A stretch of 64,000 nt of DNA. Source: Alentia gelatinosa (lineage: Eukaryota; Annelida; Polychaeta; Phyllodocida; Polynoidae). The stretch is from NCBI GenBank assembly GCA_950022655.1, contig OX465579.1, positions 15,661,088-15,725,087 of the forward strand, written 5' to 3'. The notes beneath the pieces are model-generated. The model worked only from the letters and a program-made list of their open reading frames with translations. It was not told the DNA's origin and searched no databases. Positions 22,798 through 35,763 of the stretch are shown here, one piece after another. The translations under genes were made by a program, and so were the position numbers. The stretch's first letter is position 1, and each line of letters begins with the position of its first letter.

Positions 22798-25471
22798 TAT
22801 CAATTTCTTTCTTAATACACCATCTCTTCTTTCCGCCATCTCAAACTCCCGTGTATCTGAACCAGGCGCTTGCTCGCTCTCAAGAGAGCAGCTCGTGAGA
22901 AACTACCCTGCGAGCAGCTCTGTGACCGGCTCACATTCCTGATCATCATGTCAGCATTGGGTATGTTTGAGGTTTGTTACCCTCCGCATGGTAGAAACAG
23001 CAGCCAAGAACCAAGGCGGTAACGACAGACACCACTGCTTAATGTGTCAACTTGTTGCTCTTCATTCCCATATTTTTAGTTAACAGTATCATCAGCATTG
23101 CTACACGCACGCCTACCTGAATCTATGAATAGCTGATACTCGGTTGCTAGCTCTTACTGCCTTAAGGGATCTGTAACATTTTAAACCCCATGACCTTTGG
23201 CTGGCAATTTGAGGGCACGCCGGAAATGGCTTTTAGCAAAGGCAATGTTATCAATGACATTGCATGTATATGCTGCGGGCGAATTGCTTTGTGTTCTCAG
23301 CTAATACCAATAGGCCAATCTTCCTGTTTTTAGGGGCGCGTCTTCGGGCTGGTGATGAAAGCCATACAAACGGATGGCTCAATTTCCCGCTTCTGTGTAC
23401 AGGTGAACACCGGATGTTACCATTAATCCGCCCTCACCCCTGCCCCTACACCTCCCTCCCTCCTGTAGGCGACCCACCCTACAGACCAGTAAGTCCGCAA
23501 TGTGCGTTTTAGACGGGTAAATGGGGAAGTTGTTATTTCATCAGCGCGATACAGAGAGCCGTGGCCGCTGCTCAATAGGGTGTTGATCGAGCCCTGTGAT
23601 TCCCCATTCCCTTTGGTCAGTCTACCATTGCCGGTCTGATGTCCACTGGTCCGGGGGCTTTTGTACCTGCCCGGTGGGCATTAGGCAGGGCTGACCTACC
23701 GGGCTGACCGGCGGGAGGGGCGGGGAGGCCGGCGCCATGGACGGGCGGCCGGTCAGGGGCGCCGACCACTGGCTATTAGCGGACATTGTGGAGGCAGGGC
23801 GGGCTAAGTGGATTTCTCCATTGTGAGAGGCGCGGGGGTAGGGAGGAGGGCGCGAAGCCTACACTGAGCGTTACAAATTACGCAGGGTCAGTGTGGTGCA
23901 CTGTTCAAACACGAACAAAAGGACACTCCAATACTCATATCTGCCCTTTGCAAAAGCATCACGAACCAACCAGAACTTTCTCCTCTCCCCCCCCCCCCCC
24001 CCACACACCTTCATACACACACCTCAGAAAAGATATCGACCTATGTTTTCGAGAATTCAACAATTTGCACGTCATATAACCACTGAAATTAAGCTTGTGA
24101 TGTGTCCACATGTAAAGGAAGTACAGAGACATAAAACTCAGTTAATTGAAGAGGAATCAGCTTAAAAATTGTTAAAGAAACAGGGAGTTGAATTAGCCAC
24201 ACCAATTAGAAACGTTAGGGGTGATTGTTACCTTTAAGCTTAATGACAGACATGGATATTGCTCCTTCTCTCAGTTCATGGATAATTCCATAGGGTATTT
24301 ACACTGTATGAGTTAAAACTAACCAAAATTTCAAAGCACATTTGCATTTCTAGTTTGTCCAACCACCAAAATGCATACATGCGTACAGACAAAATAATCT
24401 AATTCACTCGGAGACAGAAACAGAACGTTAGCAGTATAATATTGTTAAGTGCAATGTTGGTGAGCATATCACCGATGCCCTAAGGGCCAGTGGTTATCAG
24501 AAATTATAAAAATACGGAGGGCTATTATATGAGGGATTCATTTAAATCATTTTACTTTGTCTCTGTGCTTTGTCTTCCCCTGGAAGAGGTTAGCATTTTC
24601 TTAACTTTTCCAAAGGCTACTCCTGAGTACCGTGTCTGTGAGTGTAGTTATTAATACAAGCTCCTGGTTAGCAAGCAGATTGAACCTAGAGTGCTGGGGG
24701 TTGAGTATCACAAAAAACATACACAACCGAACGGAATTATTCACAAAACATTCCATGAACGAGCTACATCCAACTTTCCTTTTTTTTCCTCTCTTCTTCT
24801 GTTTTTTTTTTCCTTTAAAATTTCCCAAAGATTTCCTCGATGGGATTTACATGATTTCAGTTTTTATTGTGTCTTTTTAAAAGTACTTCAAAATGCTAAC
24901 CTCCTGGCCGGGGAAGTTCATAGCTTGACTCTTCTGTTATACCTACAATAGACCAGGTATAATCCTCACAGTTTAACGAAAGGTATCAATGATTAGTAGC
25001 AGCAATGGCTTATTTTGTAGTCTTTTACTCTTAATATGAAGTGATATCTTTTAAGCTCTTTCCATGGTATCTTAATGATGCAAAGCAGTAATGAAAATAA
25101 CAATATACCGAAGAAACGTTAAAATTCGATTCAGTTGAGAAGAATCACCCCTATGTCAAGCTCTAGCAGACCAAACTGAATTAGATTACAATTCAATGAG
25201 GCGTTTAATATAACTTGGATTATTTCCAGTAAAAAGAGCAATTTCAAACCCGAAAATTTAGTGATACATTATATAGTTACAAAATAAAATCAAATTAAGT
25301 TAGTTGTTATTTACAAGTTCATCATCATCATCATCATCACGATTTTGGGGGTTTCAACAAAATCTATCTTTAAAATAATCAATCCTACCTCTAGGCAGGC
25401 TGCAATACATAACTACGCCATCTATTCCTCTAAACAGAGAGGGTAGTGATGTAGAATAAGTAGACACTTAC

Positions 25472-25558
25472 TCCGAGTTACTCTGAGAAGCTCATGGGCA
25501 CTGTAGACGCCGGTGGCTACTATGCTGTCGTGGCCTGCGATGTTGTGTTGCATACTGC
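25472..25558 (-). CDS. NFI: NFI transcription factor, 87-bp exon with GVYSAHELLRVTR
   Basis: Exon in phase 1 at both ends, after acceptor gttttttcttaagttccag and before a consensus donor gtaagt. It encodes SMQHNIAGHDSIVATGVYSA running into HELLRVTR, with split codons at both ends. Vertebrate NFI has a short exon at the same place (DSFV.SGVF.V.ELVRVSR) that also follows a phase 1 junction with Gly. This is the linker just after the DNA-binding domain. It is too short to stand out as an open frame and was found by translating the minus strand. Upstream should come a short exon and then the DNA-binding exon; neither is seen here. The spacing to the next exon is 7.6 kb. Confidence 0.9.
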
Positions 25559-26559
25559 CTGGAACTTAAGAAAAAACACAAAACCTAAATCTCAAGACTC
25601 TTATCTTCACAAGCTTTATAACGACCTGGCAGAGATTCAATTGTTTAATCAATAATGGGACTTATATTTAGGAAATTAAAGAGATGACCTCAGTACAATA
25701 CAATGAACTTAGATTATGATACAATAAACCATTGACATAAATAGGATTGGCCTAACTACTAGATAAACAAAAAAACAGCAAATAAGACAAACATATACCG
25801 ACATCCCTCACGGAAATAAATAATTGCACCTAATTCATCGATTCTACTCATATGACTTCGCTAGTATAACCATTTCCCATTCCGTATATTTTTTCTCTGC
25901 TGAAGAACGCGGTTTTACAGTTGTTTAGACATTGGTAAAATTCGTAAGTCTCCGGTCGTGCAGGTAAGTGATACTGGTGCCTAGAGCCACCTGGCGCTAG
26001 AGCCTTGCGCCAGATGAGCCTCCCAGTCAACCACCTGGCTCCCAGGGTCTTGAGGACACCTTTAACGTGCACCTAGATACACGACTGCTCAACACATGGC
26101 ACTGTTTGTAAACAAAGTTATGTACACAGATGGTCCTAAGCCATGTGTAAGCTGGGGGGTGAAGTTAGACGGACTTTATACGAAACTTGGATGTTAGTAT
26201 GCTCTCCTATTTTCTTTGGCAACTCTCGGGAGTGGATGTTGTATTCTCTGTTAGATGTCTGTATCTAGTGGTGTTAACTTTCTGCAGCCTCAATCAAATC
26301 GATTTCTGTAAATTGTGTTTGAAAAAACCCACCCCACCTTAAAAGATGATATTCTACACAAAAGATTTTAGTGCATAGATTATGATATATCGGCACGCTT
26401 AAATGCCTCAGGCTCCTAGGCATGTGATTATAAAACCCAAATCTCAATATCTTTACAACATGAAGCTGGTTGGAGACGTGTGATGAAAACTACATGTGTG
26501 AGAAGTCTTGAGCAGTTTATATAACGGAGCTCAGTAGTGTGCTAAAAGCATGCAGTCCT

Positions 26560-26690
26560 AAGACACCCCATCCAGGCGCCAGTGGGTGCGACCCAGTGGT
26601 AGGGCCTATTGGGCACTGAGTGATTGCTAGTTCTGCCATCATCAGCCAAGAAATTGCATGATAGCGCCACTGTAGTCGGGGGACAACCAC
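26560..26690 (+). repeat. Dispersed repeat, pair with 42890-43010
   Basis: Shares gggcctaYt, gggcac.gagtga.tgctagttct and ccatcatc with 42893-43010, in the same orientation. Function and class unknown. Confidence 0.6.
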
Positions 26691-27477
26691 CATTTATTGC
26701 TATCTCAATCTATAAACAATCGTGATACAACTGGATCCGCCACCTGGTGTTTTGTTAAGTGTTGGGGGCATGATGGCCGCTTCCATAAGACACTAGCTAT
26801 GTGCCTTATATCTCCTACACCAGTCAGAAGAACCAGACGGCCAGACTTCTACAGTGCAGAGGACTAAGACCATACTAAGCCAACCCAAAGGGATCAACGA
26901 AAGGCAATTTCTGGCTGCTGCAGACTCCTTCCTTTGTCCTGCTCCCGGTCGACCCCCACCTGCATGGTCCACCCCCAACCCCCAACCCCGACCCCCACCC
27001 CCAGAAAACCCCCGGCTCCGTACTGAAACATGTATTTCTAGGAATGCCTTTGTCTGCACACTCCAGTAAACGCCTCGTTTTGTCAACTCCCATTTCATGC
27101 CTTAGTGGACTGGATACTGTTATACTAAGCACCGGCTTATAATTGAGGTTTTCTTTTATCGGCGGCGATGGCGGGGACAGCCTTTGATGGACACGCCCAT
27201 TGTAATCCAATCAAATGCCATTGAGGTTCTAACAGCTCGATTGGAGTGACTGGCCTAGCCCTGGTGACTGGTCGAGGCCGCCTGGTGATAGTATCTCCTG
27301 TGAAGTGGTTCAACAGAAACTCAAAAGGCGGACTGGTTCTGATGGAAACGTGTCTAATGTGGTCACATCAAGTTGTGCCCAACTCCAGAGATTCTGTAAG
27401 TTAAGTTCACAGTGACGGTTCACCAACCTCAGATGAACCGGTGAAAAAAATATATTAAGAACAACTGAGATGAGGTG

Positions 27478-27630
27478 GTAGGAAAATAACTAAGTTCATG
27501 TGAACTGGCATGAAAACAACTGAGTTCATGTGAACTGGCATGAAAACAACTGAGTTCATGTGAACTGGTATGAAAACAACAGAGTTCAGATAAACTGGTA
27601 TGGAAACAACTGGATTCAGATAACCTTACC
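27478..27630. repeat. 30-bp tandem array CAACTGAGTTCATGTGAACTGG
   Basis: Five to six units of about 30 bp of the type aacaactgagttcatgtgaactggcatgaa; the last units drift to ttcagataaactgg. Each unit holds the palindrome gttcatgtgaac. Confidence 0.93.
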
Positions 27631-29859
27631 TGGCAACATATCAGCTTAAAAAGACTAGCTATAATATGTAATTGCATGTAGAACTACATGATAAAAGTCT
27701 ATATTTTCTCCCCTTTTAATTTGCAGCAATTTCAAACAGGATATTCTTCTTTTAACAACAGTTCCCCTGTTGAGATCACACTCCCATGATACTAGATCCT
27801 CCTACTTAGAAGCAAACTTGAAAGACCACAGGAAGTGATTACACATGTCATACACCTAACTAGCTTTAATCACTGGAAACTCATATGGGCACATCTTTGC
27901 TTTTATCATCCTTGTCAAAAACCTATTTCCGCCTGTATAACATTTCTAAATAGATAGTGAGTTCATTCTAACGTCGTGAGGTCTACAAGGCAAACAGTGA
28001 CCCGTAAATTAACCTCAGTATATTGGATATCCTCATCCAGTTAAAAGAGAAATCACAATGTAGGCATTCACTCCCCCCTCTTCTCCATGCAAAAAAAAGG
28101 TCTGAATTCGATTAGCTGGATCATAGGATTCCTGTTGAAAACTCCTGAGCCTGTGCAACATCTCAGTCAATACAAATAAAAGCCACGTCTCTTTTTTTTG
28201 TGCTACCTCTTGAGGCCTGACGTGAAAAGGGCACTCAAGCAGAGAGGTTCGAGTTGGTACTAGCTGTATCCTGTCAACAGCATAATAGGGAGTAGAAAGA
28301 AGATGGCGATGTAAGTGTATAGCTGCAGGCATAATGATTGTATCATTAGAGTCGCCATCCTTTAAACTGAACCCTTAACAAATATTGTCCAAAGCTTCTC
28401 AATGACATTGGCCATGGGAATGAGTAGTAGGACAAATAACCGAGGCATAATTGACAATGCGTCGTTCAATAATAGCACAACACAGCTGATTGATCACGTT
28501 TTAGAGTGTCTTAAGTAATCCTATAGACTGTCCTGATGTACTATTACAACAAACCAATGTGTAGTTAAAACATGTTAGAACTTGCGATTACACACTGTAG
28601 GTATCACGGATACACCATAATGAACCTCTTCAGGGTCTTTTTAAATCATTATTTTTCTATTCTTTTTTTTTGTTTTTGAAAAACAGGGATGGTGTTATGG
28701 TCACGTGACCTGGTGTCATGTGACCCCCTGCCGCCATATGACGCGCTCTCTCACCTGTCCTGAAATGAACAGTCCCTGCCTTGGGCGCAGGGGGGGGGGG
28801 GGGAGGAGGTCTATTAAAGGTGGCGGGGGGGGGGGGGGGTGTTAGCAAACACTGGCCTCAGGGCTTACACGTCCAGACGTAGGGGGTGCTACACCCAGGC
28901 CCAGGTAGGATTGGGAGGAGGCAGTGGAGGGGTGGTGTTTGGAGCCTTAGGGACGGTAGAAGGGAAGGGCCCCTCCTCTTGACCCGTTATGTCTTATTCA
29001 GCCCCCACACTGATGGCTTTCCGCCGCGGTGGACGTCCTGAAAGGCGGGTGAGGCGGCGGGCAGTACGCACTAATACCCGGGAGTGTGCCGAGCCCAGCT
29101 CCAGCCCCCCAACACCCTGAAAAGACGCCTTTCTGCCTGGTCACACCCTAATCTTCCTCCCCGCTCCCCCTCCCTCCCTCCCTCCCACCCACAGCCCTTC
29201 AACCAGAACCTTGTCCACATAGCGAATTTAACACTGATTATAGCACCCCGAGCGCGGGAAGCCGATTAAACCAACATCAGATGGCGCTTTCACGCCAACT
29301 GACCGCCTGATGTCCAAATGACACTCGGCGCGCAGAGCAAACATTCATAATTCATTGGGATGATTTCATGGGGTTTAGAGCAAAGAAAAAAATCCTCCCC
29401 CATCCCCTGAGGGGGAGAGGCTGAGTAACGTTTGTGTTTATTAAGTGTGTAACAAACGCCTCTAGGGCTGGAAGTGTGTGGGTGTGGTTAGGGAGGTACG
29501 CTGAGCGGCATTACTGTTATTAAACTAATCCGGTCTCGGTCAAACTCAGGTCGGGTATGAACAGTCGCCAACAAAAAATGGGGCAAACTGAGAAAATATT
29601 CAAAATTAGATATTTCGTGTGAAAAAAAGAGAAAGGAGGCAGATTTCTTTCAGAAGAGATTAAGAAACACCCCAGATGAAAAAGGGAAACTGAGGAGGCT
29701 TCAGTCAATGGAGAAAAAAATCACTTCCTTGTTTTGATAGCTCCCTATCATGCTCAGGCTCGGAGGAGCAGGCAACAATGGAGTGGTGAGAGGTGGTGAG
29801 GGGACTGCCTCCTACCAGCGAGTCGTCCCTCGTCTCTCCTGAATTAGCTCATGCCAGGC

Positions 29860-30250
29860 ATTCCGAGCTGCTCGCGTCCCAGACACAACAGACGGCGAGC
29901 AGCTCGTAGATAACGCCTCTCCCCCGTCTGTCTGTCTATCGGTGCCGGCAGCGGGGCACCCGGCGGGGGCGCCCCGCGCTGCCCCGGCCGGCTCCCGGGT
30001 CGGGCGGGCTCCGTGTGATGACACTTTGATACCGGGATCCAGACGTTGGGAGTGTAGGATGGGGTTTACACCCCGGACCACTCACTCCCGACCCCTTCAC
30101 GTCTCTCCCCGCCCCGCGCGCCCCCGTCCCAGCTCTCCTGTTAGCCTCCGACGTCCCGAGATAAGAGCTCCAAATGTACGCGACTCATAAAGAAGGTTAG
30201 GGTGGTGGGGATGCGGCGGCGGCGGCGGCGAGTGAGTGGCTCAAGGTGCG
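29860..30250. promoter_or_regulatory. GC- and CpG-rich unique block
   Basis: A locally GC-rich stretch with many CpG (tgccggcagcggggc, ccggccggctcccgggtcgg, cgacgtcccgag, gcggcggcggcggcg) in a region that is otherwise AT-rich. It could be an unmethylated island, an enhancer or an alternative promoter inside the NFI locus. No TATA box, initiator or splice donor could be tied to it. Confidence 0.25.
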
Positions 30251-30394
30251 GGGTTTGGAGGTTACAGGGACAGGTGATGAGGGGACTGTGTGAGCTGCTC
30301 ACAATGAGGAGCAGTGAAATGAGCAGCTCAGGGAGAAACCAGAGAGCTGCTCTGAGTCAGCGCCGCTCCGTGTTTGTCTGACCGAGTCAGCTGC

Positions 30395-30815
30395 TACCAA
30401 CTGCTCCGGGCTGCCCCGAGCTGTTCCGAGCTGCCCCGAGCAGCTCCGAGTTGCTTCAATCTGCCCCGAGCAGCTCCGAGTTACCCCGAGCTACTCCGAC
30501 CTGCCCCGAGCAGCTCCGAGATACCCCGAGCAGCTCCGAGCAGCTCCTGGAGCCTGCAGCCGAGCAGTTCAGAGTTGCCCCGAGGAGATCCAAACTGCCC
30601 TGGGATGCTCCGAGCTGCCTCAATCTGCCCCGAGCTGATCTGAGATGCCCTGAGCACCTCCAAACTGCCCCGAGCTCCTCAAAGCTGTTTCGAGCCGCCC
30701 CAAGGAGATCCGAGCTGCCCTGGGATGCTCCGAGCTGCCCCAACCTGCCCCGAGCTCCTCTGAACTACTCCGAGCTGTTCCGAGCCGCCCCGAGTTGCTC
30801 CGAGATTGTCCCGAC
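30395..30815. repeat. Degenerate GAGCTGCCCCGAGCAGCTCC array
   Basis: About 420 bp of short units (gctgccccgagc, cagctccgag, tgctccgagctgcc) with a period near 15 or multiples of it. All frames on both strands give Ser/Pro/Ala/Glu/Leu repeats, so the open frames of up to 190 codons through it are not evidence for a gene. The agctgct/agcagct content allows many local hairpins. Confidence 0.85.
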
Positions 30816-31317
30816 CAAGACCCAGCTGCGGACTGCCATCACGCCGCGGCATTCTTCAGGTAGGCGAGCATGTCGACAGTCATGTAAACAATGTGACAGT
30901 GCCGCTACGTCAAGTGAAGCCAGCCGGGTGGGGCCTGGGGAACGGGGTGCATCACCTGGAGACCTATCTCCCTGCTGGTACACCCCACCCACCCCCATCC
31001 CCGGGCTAACACCCTGCTGGTAGGCAGATGCTCGGCAGGTTGCTGTGGCAGGTAGTAGCAGAAGGTTGTCATGGACATAACACTCACTGCTGTGCCTGGC
31101 CTGTTTGTAAACATTCTTACCTGCGTGAGCGGCGGCTTTCAAAGCAAATCCACAGGGAAAAATCTCGCTATATCTACCGGGTGCATTACGTGTGTTTCCT
31201 CTGATATGACAACCGACACCAGATGGGCTAAACCCTATAATCCAATCCCTCCCTACCCATCAATTTAGCCCATCACCCAAACCTAATAATCAAAATAGTA
31301 ATGGGAAGTGATAATTG

Positions 31318-31605
31318 CACATATATTTCAGGGATCTCAGTTGGTGTCAGGAAAATAAATGGAAATATTTTTCAAGCAGAATTTACTGCCACAGAGAGAC
31401 TAAGGAAAACATGAAAAACAGATCGATGTTGGCAATGGAATAGGGCTGAGTGTGTGTCTGGAGCACTACTTTATATTGGTGTCTGATGCTCAGTTTATAT
31501 TACCTTTGTTATACACAAGAAAAAGTAATTCATAAATCAAAAATGAAAACAAGGATTTCCATGTGGAAGTGGAAAACTGCCATCTCTGTAAATATTCTAA
31601 TAAGA
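31318..31605 (+). repeat. Dispersed repeat R2, copy b
   Basis: Collinear with 9546-9822: cagggatctcagttggtgtc, gaatttactgcc.cagagagact, atgttggcaatggaatagggctg, aatgaaaacaaggatttcca, ggaaaactgccatctctgta. No coding. The B-box-like aggtttgaacc of copy a is lost here. Confidence 0.78.
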
Positions 31606-32068
31606 AAAATAGACAGCTAATAAAACAGGCTGGCTAACAAGACTTAAAGCTCATAGCATTTAGCCAATAGATGGGATTACACAACAGGCAGCTAACATGA
31701 TCGTGTAATATGTTTCATTGGGGACTCACAGCTGCCCCGTTAGTACATCAGCTCCAGCCAGTCACGGTAGTAGTATCAGCGAGGCCTTTAAGCCTATGAG
31801 GCGAGCCTAAGGCGGATAGGCTCATTGTATTCAGATGGTGGGCAGATCAGACAGACGCGAGTCCCGTATGTTGGATCCTCCTTGACCCGCGGCCACCTGG
31901 TGGCAGGTCACCGTGGGCACGAGCACATATCCATACATCAGGTTTCCTCTGTCAAGACCTCTCCCTCCCAGCCTCCCCAACCCCACATCACGGGTAGGGT
32001 GGTGCAGGGGGGTCATCTTGTCATGTTAATTTGTTAGGTATAGATTCCTATATCATAGCAAGAAGAGA

Positions 32069-32353
32069 TGTTTGTTTGTTTATTTGGGTAGTCTAACGTC
32101 CAATTTGTTCAATTAGATTCACTGTGGGTTTGACCAAATCTATGAGAGGAATGTAGGTAGAAATCTCACCCCTACACATTTATCAAGGTGAAAGTTCTTT
32201 TACTTCCAACACCACATAGACATGGTATGAGAAAGATTGGCCTTTGATATAGCAGTAAATCTACCACTGCTGAGGGGTGAAGGAGAAAAGTGGCTGAAGT
32301 GGGACTCGAACCAACAAAGTCCGACAAACTTGGGATTACAAGTCCAGTGCTGG
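32069..32353 (-). mobile_element. tRNA-derived SINE, truncated at its tRNA end
   Basis: Read on the minus strand, the element has a B box (ggttcgagtcccac-like), then tggtagatttactgc, tcaccttgataaatgtgtag, gggtgagatttctacct, and an A-rich tail caaataaacaaacaaaca. It matches the longer copy at 35764-36079 along its length. The A-box half of the tRNA region is missing, consistent with 5' truncation. It abuts repeat R2 copy c at its right end. Confidence 0.85.
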
Positions 32354-32361
32354 AGTCAAAC

Positions 32362-32605
32362 ATGTGGACATATTTCTCATGTGAAATTAACTGCCTCAGA
32401 GGGACTGAGAAAATGTGGAAAGCACATTGGTGTTGGACATGGAATAGGGCTGATGATTTGTGGGGAGATTCAAACCACCGCTTTAATGGCGTAAATGAGG
32501 CTGCATTTATTCTGTCCTTCTGTCACACAAAAAAAAATTAGTTTTATAAACTGGAAATGAAAACAAGGATTTCCATGTATAAGTAGAAAAAAGTTATCCC
32601 AGATA
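32362..32605 (+). repeat. Dispersed repeat R2, copy c
   Basis: Collinear with the copies at 9546 and 31318 (catgtgaaattaactgcctc, gaaaatgtggaaagcacatt, gttggacatggaatagggct, gattcaaaccaccgctttaa, aatgaaaacaaggatttcca). It starts within a few bases of the end of the adjacent SINE. Confidence 0.78.
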
Positions 32606-35600
32606 CTAAACTATATGTCAGTTCCCAATGAATAAAATCATTTTACATATCTCTTCCTTGGATTTACATGGAATAAAAATAATTGATGACATAAATAGAG
32701 ATATTGCGTGCGCTAGCATGATCGTGATGACATCGCTTTAGCCAGACGAGGATCCAGACAGCATTGATCATTGCCAGAAGTATCATCAAATGATACGAGA
32801 TAAAATAAACAGTCATTCCCTTCGCCGTGTGAAGACCAGGGGCCAGGGTATACAAGCAAGGAAGGTGCCACTCTACATGCTAACATGTAAAAGTCCACAT
32901 GTCAGGGTGCAGCATGTAGACCATGCAGCCCCCTACCTACACATGTAGGCTACACCTGGAAGCAAAGGTGTGTCCCCTATGACGGCTGGTCTCAGAGGGA
33001 GGGGGGGGGGGTGGTGGGGTCTACCTGTGACCCGGGGTCGTCACGCTACACTAACTGCCGCCCACCTGACATAGCACGTGATAAGTCACGGGTCATGTGG
33101 CGCCCACACCGGACTGACATCTAGCGGACACTTCAAAGGGGGTGCAGCGGGGGCTGTCGGGAGATGCGTTGGAGGCATCACGCACAGGGGTTGACGGGGT
33201 GACGATAGAGCCCCTAACACGGGGCACTGGGAAGCGTCCAAGTGTAGGAGTGACTGCCTGCATGCCTTTGTGGCAACGTAAAGTATTGCATCATTTCTAT
33301 TAATAACACCGCATGTATACACACATCTGCCACTCCCTATTCAGCCATGACTCAATACGCCATTGACTGGGGGAGTAGGAGCACATCATAACATTCACCC
33401 GCCTTTCTCTTCTCTCCCCTCTATTCCTTTATATGTGAGCTGAATAGGGAAATGTCACAGTGGATAAAATGCCTCTCTTCTTTTATTCTTCCAGTAAGAC
33501 TCTTTAACATTTCACGTCCGTAATGGGTTTTACTGCTAGTGCACATACTAAACCATTTCATGGCGCCATCTGTTAATTTGGAAAAGTACTAGATTCAGTC
33601 ACAACAACGGGAAGTCCATTGCATTATAGAGTTGCTCCAACATGGTTATCCTGCATATATGTTAATGGCTACAGTGATTCGACTTTATATTCTTGCGAAC
33701 CGAAATACTCCACGCGGCAATGTTCTTCTACCTCACGCTATAACGACTACTATTTTCTCCAACATGAAATTTCAGTAAAAAAAAAAAAAATGTCTCAGGA
33801 CAATTTTTCCAAAAAAAAAAAAATCTTCAGTCTAGCTTCAGAATGTCTGCAGTTTTGAAGAAGTCTGTTAAGATATCTCTCCTTACCAGAATCTATTTCA
33901 TGTTAAGTTCAGAGTACAAAGAGATAGCAGAATATGTGGGATTGGTTAAGTATAAATCTTATATCTAGTTAGTGTCTCCAGACGTACCATACGCTTTTTG
34001 GGTTTTTTTCTGGTTTTTTTTAAAAATTCAGATAAATACAGAAACAAAACTGTCATCCGGAGACGTTCTTCCCAGTTACTGTCAAAGACAAATACAGGAC
34101 AGTACAGTCATTCAAACCAACAAGCAACTCACATACAACCGTTCCGGGTTAATCTGAGAGTCACTCAGTGGCATATACTATACAGTTGGCAATCACTGCT
34201 GGACCTCGGCAAGATTGTCGGTCACGGCAAAGGCGCCGTCCAAGAAGCGGCGTCAAAAAGGAGGCCTCTGGTTAATCAATAGCCATGTCAACACTAGTTA
34301 TTGCCCCGCGCCTCGCAGCCTCCCGGACAGGTCCCACACGACCGCCCTCCTTCCCGCTGCCAAGAAAAAGACCTCAATGTAATTACTGGCCACCGCCTTT
34401 TGTCCTCGAATCAACTGTTTGAGTTGGATGCACAACAAAGATTCATTGATGGTCGAGGGGCCGTCAAAAGTCGATGAGGTTTTGGCATTGGGTGTCAGGC
34501 TGCCCTGCCAACCCGTGTCCCCGGTCTCGGTTCCCGCTGGCCCGCAGAGGCCTTGCTCGAGCGGAGCTGTGTGTGGCTTCGTTACAGGAGAGAAACCCGA
34601 ATGAAAATCATCCAGGAGAGGTTTGTTAATGGGAAAGCACAACGGTGTCATTTATTGACAACGTACTGGGAACGACACACGCGCCCCAATTAACTCTCCC
34701 ACACCCTTAAAGCTAGTGGAAAATAACAGGTTGTATTGATTTAAATCAGAGCCACTGGGCATCGCTGCATTTTACAGTCAAACATGTCCGACGGAATCAA
34801 AGTGAGGATGCATTCTTTTTTTAGCATTTTGAATTGGGGGAATAAAAAATGTGAGGAAGAAAATGGTTGCAGCTGGTGAGATATAGCCTACCACAGAGAC
34901 ATGGAGACGGTTACTGAAAATTGGTTGTGGATGGTCCGTGCAATTAATCGTATATATCTGGGATGATGTGGAAAAACTGCCTTAAAAAATAGGAAAATAG
35001 TGCGAGAGGAAATGTCAGTAATTATAATATTCAGCCAATCCTGAACTACATGTAAACAAAGGCCTGAATACCTCATTCTTCCGTCTATATGATTTCTACC
35101 CGAAAAGAAATAATGAAATACAGAATGTGCAAAAAAATGGAGCCTTTGGTTTTGTCCACCGTTAGCAGAGGAATAATAAAAGCTGCAGGCAGGTGGCGCT
35201 TCGGTCGACGAGACATGAAACGGCGGCGCGTTCCCCATCACCAATCGCATCAACAGTCCGCCCTCGTCAATTAAAGGCGGGGTCGGCCCACACCCACTTA
35301 ACTGTACATGACAGTCTTTGATGTGTTGTGTTTGTCTTTGTGGTCAATGGTGCCACCGTCGTCGAAGCCCGTGCACGGAAGGGCCGAGGGTCATGGGAAG
35401 TGTAAGGCGGCGGGCAGTAGGCCGTGGAGAGGTGCTCTATGCCCCGTTCGTGTCAGCTTTGTCCCGGGGAGGCCCCATTGCCTGTAGCAGCGCGCTACGG
35501 CTGTTGGCTGTCAAGCCTGGGTGTACAGACAAAGATGGGTTGTAAAGAGAAGTCAGTGCGCTCTGCATGGCGCCTGTCTGGTCCGTGCATCTCTCCATAT

Positions 35601-35763
35601 GGTTACCATTAGCGGTGTACGGGATTCACTAAGGCCAATACCTCATGGACTGCTGTGTATGACCTGCTAATGCTACGTTTACACCATGTTCCTGGCAGTC
35701 CTGGTGCCCTTGTAGAGCCTGGTAGAGGAGCACCATGGAGCACAAGGGACGCACTGGAGTCTT

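Larger units (their letters stand above)
17851..25471 (-). other. NFI intron (7621 bp)
   Basis: Phase 1 intron between donor cgga|gtaagt and acceptor cttctccag. I see no further exon in it. It contains two adjacent A-module elements with a family 3 hairpin (22418-22797), a small GGT run near 21710, a G tract at 21351 and an ATC run near 25320. GC-richer unique blocks lie at 21010-21120, 21880-22080 and 23640-23850; they could be regulatory, but nothing specific was identified. Confidence 0.8.

Noticed and set aside
30374..31023. Plus-strand frames of 89 and 190 codons rich in Ser, Pro, Glu and Ala
   Set aside because: They run through the GAGCTGCCCC array and end in unrelated unique sequence. 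The opposite strand is open as well.
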